Source of the DNA: JAWVFM01 sp963739355
GTDB taxonomy: Bacteria > Actinomycetota > Thermoleophilia > Solirubrobacterales > 70-9
DNA: 64,000 bases
Direction: 5' to 3'
Assembly (NCBI GenBank): GCA_963739355.1
Contig: CAVUAD010000005.1
Coordinates: forward strand, 539,961 to 603,960
A program made the translations under genes and the position numbers. The notes under the pieces are model-generated. The model did not search any database. It saw nothing but the letters and a program-made list of their open reading frames with translations, and was not told the DNA's origin. Below are positions 51,347-60,623 of this stretch, one piece after another (within the stretch, counting starts at the first letter, position 1; every line of letters begins with the position of its first letter).

Positions 51347-52170
51347 CCAGCCCTCCTCTTCGGCGCCGGCAGGTAGTGAGTGCGATACGGGGGCAACTGA
51401 CTGGTCGCGGGAGCGAACGCGCGTTGCTGGGCGCTGATCCAGGCGGCGAACTGGGCGTCCGTGACCACCTTGCCTGTGTCGAACATGTGCCCATGGAAGA
51501 GCCCGCAGAGCTCGGCACAGCGAATGTTGAAGCTGCCGGTATCGGTCGGGCGCACATAGGCGACGTTGTCCACCCCCGGATTGGCGTCGGCCTTGACGCC
51601 CAGCGTACGGGCCCAGAAGGAGTGGATCACGTCGAGCGAGGTGACGTGGAGCTCGACGTAACGGTCGGCGGGCAACACCAGGTGCGGGGTCTCGACTCCT
51701 CCGAAGGACGGATAGCGGTAGGTGAACGCCCACTGCTGGGCGATCACCTGGACCTGCAGCTGCGCGCCCGACGGCTTGGCGATCGGGTCGGCACCCTGGC
51801 CGCCACCCGAGCCGTCGTCGAAGAGCCGCACCGTCCCGTAGCCGGCGAGGAAGAGGACGATCACGCTCGTCGTCGCCAGCCAGGTCGTCTGCACACGGCG
51901 GTCGTCCGGCTCGGCGATGCCCTCGTCAGGCTGGTCGCCGCGCTGGCGAAAGCTGAACAGCGCGTAGGCGAAGTATGCGAGCAGCAGGACCGCGATCGGC
52001 GTCACGATCCCGATCAGCACGGTGTTGTCGACCACCTGGCTGGACGCCTCCTCGCTGCCGTTGCCGGGCGACAGCCCGGGCGCGAGGACGAGGACCGTGA
52101 GGAGCGTCGCGGCGATGCTCAGGGCGATCGCGACAATCAACGCCCGCCGTGGATTTGGAGGCTCTTGCAT
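51343..52170 (-). CDS. ctaC: Cytochrome c oxidase subunit II (second oxidase, no fused heme domain)
   Basis: A 275-residue subunit II with an N-terminal anchor, a second helix, and a cupredoxin domain with the CuA site (AQQWAFTYRYP, CAELCGLFHGHM). Unlike the first oxidase it lacks a C-terminal cytochrome c domain, so it is aa3-like and must take electrons from a separate cytochrome or from QcrC. Confidence 0.93.
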   Translation of the reverse strand: MQEPPNPRRALIVAIALSIAATLLTVLVLAPGLSPGNGSEEASSQVVDNTVLIGIVTPIAVLLLAYFAYALFSFRQRGDQPDEGIAEPDDRRVQTTWLATTSVIVLFLAGYGTVRLFDDGSGGGQGADPIAKPSGAQLQVQVIAQQWAFTYRYPSFGGVETPHLVLPADRYVELHVTSLDVIHSFWARTLGVKADANPGVDNVAYVRPTDTGSFNIRCAELCGLFHGHMFDTGKVVTDAQFAAWISAQQRAFAPATSQLPPYRTHYLPAPKRRAG

Positions 52171-52182
52171 CGCCAGTCCGGC

Positions 52183-52842
52183 TCAGACCACGTGCAGGAA
52201 GCCGTCCATGTAGCCGATCGTCTGCATCGGCCCTCCGAACCCGTCGAGGAAGCCCGCCGCGCAGGGCACGAAGCATTGCCAGTGGTACCTGCCCGGAGCT
52301 CCGGTCCGGATCGTGAAGCTGATCGTCTCGTGCGCCTGCTTGAGCGAGCAGGGCATCTCCGCGCACTGGTGCTTGGCGTCGTCGGCCACCCCGCGGAGCG
52401 GAACCACGATCCCCAGCTGTGGCACCGTGAACGTGTGCGAGGCGGTGTCGGGCTTGATCGAGTCCATCGTCTTGCCGTCGACCACCATCGTGCCGCCGAC
52501 TGTCCCCTGGACCTGGGAGAGGAAGGGGTTTCGCAGGCCGCTGTCGCCGTCGTACTGCAGGACGGTCACGTGGACCAGGGAGTGAGCCGGGACGTTGAAG
52601 ACGGTCGTGTGGTCCCAGTGGCCGTTGCGGCGGACGAGATAGGAGACCCAGCTCTTGTTGGCGCCGAGCTTGCCGACCGCCGGGGTCGTCCCGAGCGTGA
52701 GCTGCGCGCGGTGCGGCGAAACCTGGGCGGCGGCTATCGGAGTCGGCGAGCGCAGCAGGCCTGATACGTAGTAAACGATCGCGCTCGCGACCAGCGCGGC
52801 CACAAGCAGGACTCCGGCGAGTCGCTTCGCCGTAGAGCTCAA
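52183..52842 (-). CDS. Membrane-anchored cupredoxin-like protein at the head of the second oxidase operon
   Basis: A 219-residue protein with one N-terminal anchor (LAGVLLVAALVASAIVYYVSGLL) and a beta-rich extracytoplasmic domain ending in HWQCFVPCAAGFLDGFGGPM. The C-x3-C followed by a Met recalls a CuA site but the expected His between them is not in place; another Cys pair is in CAEMPC. It could be a degenerate subunit II-like copper carrier. TTG at 52842 is the start by frame, with only a weak AGGGA upstream. No precise family recognised. Confidence 0.7.
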   Translation of the reverse strand: MSSTAKRLAGVLLVAALVASAIVYYVSGLLRSPTPIAAAQVSPHRAQLTLGTTPAVGKLGANKSWVSYLVRRNGHWDHTTVFNVPAHSLVHVTVLQYDGDSGLRNPFLSQVQGTVGGTMVVDGKTMDSIKPDTASHTFTVPQLGIVVPLRGVADDAKHQCAEMPCSLKQAHETISFTIRTGAPGRYHWQCFVPCAAGFLDGFGGPMQTIGYMDGFLHVV

Positions 52843-52982
52843 TCGGGTCCCTGGCTGATCATGCCTTTGACTCTCCTCGATCGTCTAGTGGCATCCGCCA
52901 CCAAACGCGCGGGCAGCATATTCCACTCTCCCCCCGGAATGCAAGGCCAATTGCCCAAGAGTTCGACAAGGCCTCGCCGGGC

Positions 52983-53030
52983 ATGGGCGCGGCTGGTTTC
53001 GAACCAGCGACCTCTCGCGTGTGAAGCGAG
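52983..53030 (-). repeat. tRNA-Val(CAC) 3'-half fragment, copy 1
   Basis: Read on the minus strand: an anticodon stem CTCGC/GCGAG with loop TTCACAC (anticodon CAC), then a perfect T arm (GCTGG TTCGAAA CCAGC) and the 3' acceptor strand CGCGCCC plus A. No matching 5' acceptor strand or D arm lies upstream, so this is a fragment, not a functional tRNA. Same orientation as copies 2 to 4. Confidence 0.85.
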
Positions 53031-53169
53031 GGCAGGCCTCGGCAGCGCTGCCTCTCCGGCCTAGCGATCAGGGACTCGGGTTGCCTTCCTCGGTTCTGCT
53101 TCCACCTAAGCTCCTCTCCGAGGCGCGAACGCCGCCCGGAGGCTGCCGCTGGACGGCGCCTGGACGAGT

Positions 53170-54700
53170 GGCAGGGCGGATGCTATGGCAGTAGGCGCGC
53201 CAGGGCGAAGTCTACGCCGGTGGCGACGCCCTGGTAGGAGCTTCCGCCAGGACCGGCTTGCCATTCGTGCGCGGCTGGATGACGAGGGCAAAGGCCGAAT
53301 CGCTCAGCCACCGAAGTCGATCGAGGTGGCGCGGAGCCCGCAAAGGCGGGATCGAGCCACCGGTGGACCTGAACCGGAGTGCGGCAAAGTCATCGCCTGG
53401 GTGCGCGGGCCCAGATCCTCCCGTTGTCGCGAGGGCGAGCGCGTAGATGCGCTCGATTGGGCCAGTGGAAATCGAATCTGCCTCGACCCCGTCCCGTTGA
53501 ATCCAGGGTAGAGCGTGCGTTCGCGCGGTAGCGGACGAGCGTGAAGTCGCCGCCCGACACTCCGGACGTGCCGCCGACGACGACCTTTCCATCGTCGGGC
53601 TGAACCAGAACAGCGTGAGCGCTGGCGACGGTTCAGATCGCGGTGGTCTGGCGGCCGTCGCTGGAGAAGCTCGCATCGCGCCTGCGTCGCGCAGGTAGCG
53701 AGCCACGGCGAACAGCTCGACGGTGGGCTGGAACGAGGTGCCGCGACAACCACCCGCCCGTGGCTCGCGCTCGCGATCGCCGTCGCGAAGTCCGAATCGC
53801 TGGCCGGGAAGTGCGTCTTGACGATGCCGTCCCGCCGAAGCTCTTGTCGAGCTTGCCGCTGCTCGGTAGCGCACGAGGACGAAGCTGGTCGGACCGGACG
53901 CCGGCTCGGTTGACCCGGCCACCGTGATCCTGCCCTTCCGGTAGACTACGACCCCTTGAGCGATGTCGTCGTCATCGCCGGGCGCGATATCGTCGTCACC
54001 TTGCCGTCGCCGCCGAAGGTCCAGGGTGAGTCGGCCCTTCGCCGTATAGCGCGCCACGGCGATCTTGACGCGGGCGCTGCAGGCCGGTGCCTCCGCGTAC
54101 CCCGCGGCGACGAACTTGCCGACCGGAGCCTTGGCGAGACCGTTGGCCCCGTAATCACCGCCGTTGAAGTCGGTCGTCCGCAGGTAGAGCTTGCCGAAGT
54201 CCCCCTCGTCGAGACCGCCGGAGAGAGCGTAGGCGGCGAGGGCGAAGTCGCTGTCCTCGCCAAAGGGCCGCGCCTGACCCGCCACCACCAGCTTCCCGCT
54301 CGAGAGCGCGACGATCCCGCCGGCGGCATCGTGACTGTTGTCGTTGCCGAAGTTGGGTCGTCGGCGCGGCTGGACGCACAAACGCGGATCGGGCTCACTA
54401 TCGACGACACCGGCTCAGCGGCGGCGGCGATAGCCAGCGACGAAGAGCTGCGAGCACCCGGTTGTTGCGTTGGCCGGACAGCGTCGGATCTATCTAGGCG
54501 GGAGGTTCAAGAGAGAATCCGTCAGGGCGCTCCCGGGCCACCGGGGGGGGTGTCTCCACGGTGCGCCGCGCCTATTGAAGATCCAATACCGGGCCAGCGC
54601 GAAGTCGCCGCCGCCCGTGGACCGCAGCGCCCCGTCCGGACGTTCTTGCAATCACGACGCGAAAGCGCCACTCCTCCGTCGCACCTTCAAGCCCGTGACC
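53170..54700 (-). pseudogene. Delta-60-repeat (beta-propeller-like) protein remnant with several frameshifts
   Basis: Scattered over different minus-strand frames are the marks of delta-60 repeats: GGDFALARYW near 54590, IVALSSGKLVVAGQARPFGEDSDFALAAY near 54230-54310, VGKFVAAGYAEA, TFGGDGKVTT near 54020, RKGRITVAGSTE near 53920, and VDFALARY near 53200. The repeats (phrase: G-K-hydrophobic-VVAG...FALARY...FG-DG) normally run in one frame. Many one-base shifts separate them, but the pieces between shifts are well conserved. Probably once a secreted or surface protein. Confidence 0.65.
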
Positions 54701-54844
54701 CCGACTCTGTACGGAGTAAGTGGCATCCCGCCCCTCTGACGGTAGGTCACGAAGACTTTGCCGAGTCCTTGTGCGCGGTTTCCCATGTGTTGGGCGACCC
54801 CTCGCCACCATTGCATGGTCGCTCAAGAAGAGAGGAGAACAACG

Positions 54845-55036
54845 GTGATCACAAACGCCGCGATGCCAGATCAAACGAGCAAGAGGGGACTCGGCCCAGG
54901 CCGAGCGCAGACGGCGGCCGAGGCTTGTCGTCATGCGAACCCACTACATCTCCAACTATTCGAGTACACGCGCTACGGCACCTGGGTCGGCTGTGCCGAG
55001 TGCGGCAGGTCCTGGCTGATCCGAGGCGGCGGCTAG
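54845..55036 (+). CDS. 63-residue protein with a C-terminal CxxC, unknown
   Basis: GTG at 54845 has GAGGAG 7 bases upstream (ATG at 54863 is an alternative). The second half (CRHANPLHLQLFEYTRYGTWVGCAECGRSW) has CAEC and an upstream Cys/His pair that could form a small metal site. No family recognised. Confidence 0.45.
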   Translation: MITNAAMPDQTSKRGLGPGRAQTAAEACRHANPLHLQLFEYTRYGTWVGCAECGRSWLIRGGG

Positions 55037-55198
55037 GTCCCGAGGCTGTTCGGAATCCACTGGCAGACCGTGATCCGCGTCGTGGCGGTGCCGTTTGCCC
55101 GTTGGACGACGCCACCGTTGCGCTTGCACCAAGCGGCGCTAGCGCGACTACGAACAACGCAAGCGGCGATCCGAAAATGGCTTGATCAAGCCCTTTAT

Positions 55199-55244
55199 AT
55201 GGGCGCGGCTGGTTTCGAACCAGCGACCTCTCGCGTGTGAAGCG
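55199..55244 (-). repeat. tRNA-Val(CAC) 3'-half fragment, copy 2
   Basis: Identical to copy 1 over 46 bases, diverging two bases earlier at the anticodon-stem end. A 10-bp-period direct repeat begins 40 bases away (55284). Confidence 0.85.
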
Positions 55245-55283
55245 GCGGCGCCGCAGGCACGGATGGGCGTCGTCAGGCGGGTT

Positions 55284-55323
55284 GGATGTAACTGGATGTA
55301 CGTCGATGTACGCGGATGTGCTC
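55284..55323 (+). repeat. Four tandem 10-bp units, consensus GGATGTACNN
   Basis: Units at 55284, 55294, 55304 and 55314, each a variant of GGATGTAC plus two bases. Period of one helical turn beside a tRNA-fragment copy resembles the arm-type binding sites of tyrosine integrases. Confidence 0.6.
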
Positions 55324-55639
55324 TCTATCGGGCACCCGGAGCGGGTGGGCGCCCAACCTGAGCGCTCGAAATCCGGGGTTCGGTTAGGGTCGAGGACGGA
55401 ACGGTCGCTGGCACCATGTCGAGCCGCCGCTGACGCCGCTGGTCCTCCAGGAACTGCACTTTGGTCGATTCAGAAATCAGCTCGGGAAGCCAGGGCACGC
55501 GGGCAAGCTTCCCACAGCTGACGAGGCGCGAGGCCCGATTGCGGCGTGAGCGTTTGATCACCGCCACCCGATTGGCTGCGCATGGGCATCCGACCGCTCG
55601 CCGCATGCCGCGAAATCAGAGTTGCCACTATCTCATCGG
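55324..55639. other. 316-base gap, no gene recognised
   Basis: Short open frames on both strands lack any recognisable domain or ribosome site. Nothing further is supported here. Confidence 0.35.
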
Positions 55640-56359
55640 ATGAGTCCGTCCGAGCCCCAGAAGGTCGTGATCATCACGGGCGCGTCGCAGGGCATCGGCG
55701 CGGGCCTGGTGGCCGCGTTCCGATCCGCCGGCTATGCGGTGGTCGGAACCTCGCGCTCGATCCGTCCGTCCGACGAGTCCGGCTACCTAACCGTGCAGGG
55801 CGACATCGGTGACGCCACCACGGCCGAGCGCGTCGCGGAGCAGGCGCTCAACCGGTTCGGCCGAATCGACACGCTCATCAACAACGCCGGGATATTCATC
55901 GGCAAGCCCTTCACGGAATACACGCCCGACGACTTCAGCTCGATCACGGCGGTGAACCTGGCCGGTTTCTTCCACATCACCCAGCGCGCGATACGAGCGA
56001 TGGTCGTCCAGGGCGGCGGCCACGTCGTCAACGTCACCACCAGCCTCGTCGACCACCCAAGCAAGCGACGCCCATCCGCGCTCGTGGCCGCCTTGACCAA
56101 AGGCGGGCTGAACGCTGTGACACGCTCGCTTGCCATCGAGTATGCCGCCGAGGCATCCGGGTGAATGCGGTCTCTCTCGGGGTCATCAAGACGGCCATGA
56201 ACGAGCCGCCGAACCGTACGACGGCATGGCCGATCTTCACCCCGTCGGCCGACTGGGCGAGATCAGGACGTCGTCGACGGGATCGAGTACCTCGAACAAG
56301 CCACCTTCGTCACCGGCGAAATCCTGCACATCGACGGCGGTCAGGCAGCTGGAGGGTGA
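55640..56359 (+). pseudogene. SDR-family oxidoreductase with frameshifts after 56160
   Basis: ATG at 55640 opens an SDR: VVIITGASQGIGAGLVAAF, DTLINNAGIFIGKPF, VNVTTSLVDHPSKRRPSALVAALTKGGLNAVTRSLAIEYA. The Tyr of the Y-x3-K pair is Ala here, as in some SDR subfamilies. At 56164 the frame stops; NAVSLGVIKTAMNEPP, then YDGMADLHPVGRLGEI, then DVVDGIEYLEQATFVTGEILHIDGGQAA follow in three different frames up to TGA 56359. The total span is in frame, so the shifts nearly cancel. Confidence 0.78.
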
Positions 56360-56408
56360 GACGTATGAGCTCGGGGCGTGATCGACGTGACGACCGGTGG
56401 GGTCCAGG

Positions 56409-56829
56409 TCACGGGATAGGCAGCGTAACCGTAGTTTGGCCGACCTCTATCAGGTAGCAGTCCGGGTAGCGGATGTAGCAGCGGATTTCGGTTTCACGCG
56501 GGATCGGCGGAGTGAGAAACTCGGCGCCCCACGCGCTCAATTCCTTGTACACCGCCTCGATGTCCGCAACCCGGATATTGAGAAAGCTGCTGACCCGATC
56601 GGGGTGCACTGGGAGTCTCGAGGGTGACGGTTGGCTTGTCGTCGGTGGGGCCGCCGCCAACATTGATGATGATCCAGCTGTTGGCGAGCTCGACGTATGT
56701 CGGCTCGCCCAGGCGGACCGTCTTGCCGCCAAGCACCTCTGTGTAGAAGCGCCGCGAACGTTCGACGTCGTCCGACACGATGAAGTGCGTCAACACGATG
56801 CCTTGTCTGGGGGCGGGGAACTCAGCCAT
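56409..56829 (-). CDS. VOC-family (glyoxalase-like) protein with a frameshift near 56610
   Basis: ATG at 56829. The first part reads IVLTHFIVSDDVERSRRFYTEVLGGKTVRLGEPTYVELANSWIIINVGGG; the second, in another frame, reads VSSFLNIRVADIEAVYKELSAWGAEFLTPPIPRETEIRCYIRYPDCYLIEVGQ. Together they form one complete vicinal-oxygen-chelate domain of about 140 residues. The span of 421 bases is one base too long. The substrate cannot be inferred. Confidence 0.75.
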
Positions 56830-56948
56830 TTCGCATCAGCTCCTGATCGAGGAAGTAAACAACGCAGAATTGACCTCCTCGCGGTGCGTCACCGACCTTA
56901 TCCGCTGTGGATGAGGCGGGCGATGGTAGGTGAGCAGGGATTGATTAG

Positions 56949-56996
56949 ATGGGCGCGGCTGGTTTCGAACCAGCGACCTCTGGCGTGTGAAGCGAG
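56949..56996 (-). repeat. tRNA-Val(CAC) 3'-half fragment, copy 3
   Basis: Same 48-base sequence as copy 1 with one mismatch (at 56982) that breaks a base pair of the anticodon stem, so this copy is diverging. Confidence 0.82.
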
Positions 56997-57263
56997 ATCG
57001 TGACACCCAGGCGCTGCCACTGGCGCTCTATCGGTGCCAGCATCCCCTTGCTCGTGGCCGGGTTTTCGGTGGCCGGGAGGCGCCAGGGTGGTGCGGGATG
57101 GGTGGCATGGGTGTTCACGAGAGTTCTGAGAGCGGGGGCGAGGCGGCTCCGCGTTTACTGGCCGTGCTCTGGCAATTACGCGACGAGGGGAGGGCGGCCT
57201 GGCCGCGAACAGTCGAAGTAGCTCAACTCAGGGCAACATCTCAACGCTCGTTAGGATGAGTTC

Positions 57264-57650
57264 ATGCCGATGACCGCTGTGAGTTGCTCTGCCTTGACCT
57301 CGAGAAGGCAGAGGTCCTGCGTACGCTCGTCTCGATTCGATCCAAGCCACCCGCGGGGCCGCCGAGGGCAAGGCGCTCGGTGACCGACCCGGCTGACGCT
57401 GGCCTGGGCCCTGGCGCAGACCGACGAGGCCTGCGTCTGTGACCTCTCCTGGATCCTCGAGCGGGCCGAGAACCTGGTCTCGCACCACCTGCGAATCCTG
57501 CGCCAGACCGGCCTGGCAACGAGTCGCCGCGACGGCAAGATGGTCCTCTACTCGCTCAGCGAGCGCGGTCGCAGGCTGGTGGGCGAGCTGGCGGCAGCCA
57601 GGAGGCGAATGCTTGAGCGAGGTCGTCGTCACGACCTGCCTCGCATCGGC
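57264..57650 (+). pseudogene. ArsR/SmtB-family metal-sensing repressor, frameshifted
   Basis: Pieces in different frames give CELLCLDLEKAEVLRTL, then TLAWALAQTDEACVCDLSWILERAENLVSHHLRILRQTGLATSRRDGKMVLYSLSERGRRLVGELAAA. The CVCDL helix is the metal-binding alpha-R site of the SmtB/CmtR kind and LVSHHLRILRQTGL is the recognition helix. It would repress the adjacent cation-efflux genes until Zn, Cd or similar metals bind. At least two indels break the frame. Confidence 0.72.
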
Positions 57651-58312
57651 GGGAGAAACCGGCGCCGCCAAGCGACGAGTGGCTCGCCGCAGCGGTGGCC
57701 GCGCGCTTCTTGGCTGAGGGTTGTCTGGATGGGCTGCGAGGCGGGGCGGCTCTCGTCGGGATCGTCGCCGCTCGATTGCCGCTGGTCGGTTCGGCGTCGA
57801 TTCGGCGATCGAGGGGTCGCCAGCGGGATCATCATCTGGCGCTTCACAGGGGCGCGGATCTGTCCCTCGCCGAGGAGCAGCGAGCCAGAAGCTGGTCGCG
57901 ATTCAGTTCTTCTTGCTGGCGCCGTACGTGGGATATGAGGCGATCTCGCACCTGATCTCGGCGCGCGCCCCGAGGTGAGCCGCTCGGCATGCTCCTGACC
58001 GCCTCGAGTCTGGTCGGCATGCCGCTGCTCGGCTCAGGCAAAGCGGCGGGTCGCGCGCCGACTCGGCTCGCGGGCCGACCGCATGGCGAAGGCACGCAGA
58101 ACCTGCTGTGCGCGGCTACAGGGCGGCGGCGGTGTTGGTCGGACTTGGTCGGTCAACGCGGCGGTTCGGAGCTTGGTGGCTGGACCCGATCGTGGCGCTC
58201 TGGTGCTCGGCGGCGTTGGCGGTGAAGGAGGGGCAGCGAGACGTGGCGCGGCGAGGGCTGCTGCGTCGAGCGCCCGAGCCTCGACGGCTGGCGGCTGAAC
58301 GGCGTGCGATGA
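57650..58312 (+). pseudogene. Cation transporter (CDF-like, six-helix) remnant, many frameshifts
   Basis: Across three frames can be read EWLAAAVAARFLA, RFGVDSAIEG, GIIIWRFTGARIC, QKLVAIQFFLLAPYVGYEAISHLISAR, LGMLLTASSLVGMPLLG, GTQNLLCA, WWLDPIVALWCSAALAVKEG and a C-terminal ETWRGEGCCVE ending at TGA 58312. These phrases match the soluble-domain-free cation transporters often paired with ArsR regulators. At least five one-base shifts are needed to restore one frame. Confidence 0.65.
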
Positions 58313-58345
58313 GGACTGCTGCGCGAAGCGGGTAGGACCGTCCAG

Positions 58346-59290
58346 ATGGGCCACGACGACAGCCACGATCACAGCCACGAGGGCCACTCGCACGGCGTCG
58401 TCGGGCGACGCCGACAGCGGCAAGCTCGCTGGTCGCGCTCGCGCTGCATCGTCGGCTTCATGGTCGCCGAGGTCGTCGTCGGGATCCTCGGCCCACTCGC
58501 TGGCGCTGCTCTCCGACGCCGGCGCACATGCTCACCGACGCCGGCGCGCTCGCCCTCTCGCTGGTCGCGATCCGGCTCGCCGCACGGCCCGCCGAGGGCG
58601 TCATGACCTTCGGCTTCAAGCGCGTCGAGATCCTCTCGGCGCAGGTCAACGGCGCGACGCTGCTCGTGCTCGGCGCTGCTGATCGTCTACGAGGGCGTCC
58701 GCCGCCTGATCGAGCCGCCAGACGTCGCCGGCGGCGCCGGTGCTGGTCGTCGCGCTCGTCGGCATCGCCGTCAACCTCGCTCGCGACCTGGACGCTGGCG
58801 AAGGCCAACCGCGCACTCGATGAACATCGAGGGCGCCTTCCAGCACATCCTCACCGACCTCGTACGCGTTCATCGCCACGGCGGTCGCCGGCGCGATCAT
58901 CCTGCTCGACCGGCTTCGCTCGCGCCGACGCGCATCGCCTCGCTGATCGTCGCCGCGATCATGCTGCGGGCCGCCTACGGGCTGCTGCAGCGCCTCGGGC
59001 CGCGTCTTCCTCGAGGCCGCGCCCGAGGGACGTCGACGTTGACGAGATCGGCCGCGCTCGATGGCGCAATCCGCGCGTGGTCACGAGGTGCACGACCTGC
59101 ACGTCTGGGAGATCAGCTCCGGCTTCCCGGCCCTCTCGGCGCACGTCCTGCGTCGACCGCGAGCGACGACTGCCACGCGGCCCGCCGCGACGCTCGAGCG
59201 ACTGCTCGTCGAGCGCTTCGAGCATCGAGCACACGACGCTGCAGGTCGATCACCGCAGCGCGGGCGAGCTGCTGCAGGTCGCGGGAGCTT
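58346..59290 (+). pseudogene. Cation diffusion facilitator (CzcD-type) with many frameshifts
   Basis: ATG at 58346 opens with a His-rich N-terminus (MGHDDSHDHSHEGHSHG). Then MVAEVVVGIL, HMLTDAGALALSLVAIRLAARP (the HxxxD-type zinc site of helix II), MTFGFKRVEILSAQVNGATLL, AFQHILTDL (helix V), VHDLHVWEISSGFPALSAHV and EHTTLQVDH at the C-terminus appear in shifting frames. This is a complete CDF metal-proton antiporter apart from the indels. It follows the ArsR gene and the other cation transporter. Confidence 0.72.
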
Positions 59291-59967
59291 CGGGCTCGCC
59301 GGCCGATCGTGTGCGGCCGCAGGGTCACACCTTCCTCTTCGCCGACATCGCGGCTTCACCGCGCTGACCGATGCGCTCGGCGACGAGCGCGCGGCGGAGG
59401 TGACCGCGGACTTCGAGCGCCACGCCGGCGAGTTGCTCGCTCGCCATGGCGGCGAGCAGGTCAAGACGATCGGCGATGCGCTGATGTTCGCCTCGACGAT
59501 CCGGTCGCGGCGGTTCGCGTCGCGCTCGATCTCTCAAATCATGAGATGGCGCAGCCGAGCATCCGGTGATCGGCGTCGGCATCGATAGGGCCCGCGGTGG
59601 AGCGATCGGGCGACTGGCTCGGCGCAACGTGAACGTCGCGGCGCGCATCTGCGACCTCGCCGCGGGTGGTGAGGTCCTGGTCAGTGCGGCTGTCCGCGAG
59701 CATGCGGGCGAGATCGATGGTGTGGCTTTCGAAGACCGCGGGCCGGTGCAGCTTCGCAACCTCGGCGAGGACGTTCGCATCTTCGCGGCGCGGTGTCACG
59801 ATCGTGCATCGGCGTTGGTGATCGATCCGGTCTGCAGGGTGGCGCTCGATCCGCGCACCGCGGGGCTGCGGCGACACACCGCGGTCGCGGCTACCGCTTC
59901 TGCTCGGAGCGTTGCCGCGAGACGTTTCTGCGCGACAAGCGGCACCTCGAAGCGGGCAGGAGCGAGA
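59290..59967 (+). pseudogene. Class III adenylate/guanylate cyclase domain with C-terminal YHS domain, frameshifted
   Basis: Pieces read TFLFADI, GFTALTDALGDERAAEVTADFERHAGELLARHGGEQVKTIGDALM, FDDPVAAVRVALDLS-like residues, GVGIDRARGGAIGRLARRNVNVAARICDLAAGGEVLVSAAVREHAGE, and then VIDPVCRVALDP and YRFCSERCRETFLRDKRHLE. The first block is a class III cyclase catalytic domain (metal Asp in FADI, GDALM). The last is a YHS domain, a metal-binding motif common next to heavy-metal transporters. The cyclase-YHS link suggests metal-related signalling. Confidence 0.65.
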
Positions 59968-60530
59968 TGATCGCGTTCATGACCTGGTCGCGGCAGCGAC
60001 GGTCGCATTCGTATACGTCGCCAGGCTCGTTCGCCGCCAGTGGCGACGCGGGGAGACGAGCTCTCGGCGGCTACCGCGCTGGGCATCAGCTCGCTTTACG
60101 TGTTCGCGGGAGCCCTGATCGGCGCTGGCGCTGGTGCTGCGCCCATGGCCGATCGGGCTGCCGCTGGGGATCGCGGTCGTCGCTGGAAGCATCCTCATCG
60201 TCGGTGGCTTGGGGCTCGCCGCCCTCGAGCGCGCTGCCGTTCGGCTCCTCGGCGCGGCTCTATGGAGTCGATCGGGGCGGCCTGATCGAGGGCGGTGTCT
60301 ACGAGATCAGCCGCAACCCGCAGTATGGGGGGCTGATCGCCGCCGTGATCGGGATCGGCGTGGTCGGAAGGTCGACGCTGACGCTGGCGGTCGCCGCGTT
60401 GTCGGAGGGCCCTGCGGATCTGGGTCGTTGTCGTCGAGGAGCCACACCTTGCGCAGGCGTTCGGCGAGCGTTATCGCCGCTATGTGGCACGGGTCCCGCG
60501 TTTCCTTGGGCGCCGCGGACTGGGACCTAG
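59968..60530 (+). pseudogene. Isoprenylcysteine methyltransferase-like (ICMT/PEMT) membrane protein, frameshifted
   Basis: Hydrophobic pieces (ALGISSLYVFAGALIGAG, LGIAVVAGSILIVGGLGLAALE) lead to the family core GLIEGGVYEISRNPQYGGLIAAVIGIGVVGRSTLT, then EEPHLAQAFGERYRRYVARVPRFLGRR in another frame. The SRNPQY and E-E-x-x-L...Y-R-x-Y phrases are those of small membrane methyltransferases found near metal-resistance genes. Three or more indels interrupt it. Confidence 0.62.
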
Positions 60531-60623
60531 ATGCACGACTCGAGCAGCAGGCGTCATGGGCCTTGAGGTGGTATTGAGGGCGCTGTCCAACTCGCGAAGT
60601 GAGGCCCTGAAGGAGAGCTTGGG

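Noticed and set aside
52983..53060. A complete tRNA-Val gene at copy 1 (and similarly at copies 2-4)
   Set aside because: The anticodon and T arms fold, but no GGGCGCG acceptor strand or D arm is present 5' of them on the minus strand, so only a 3' half exists.
56949..57003. Protein-coding frames reading RLVSNQRPLACEA in each tRNA fragment
   Set aside because: This phrase is a translation of the tRNA 3' half on the wrong strand and is a well-known spurious ORF.
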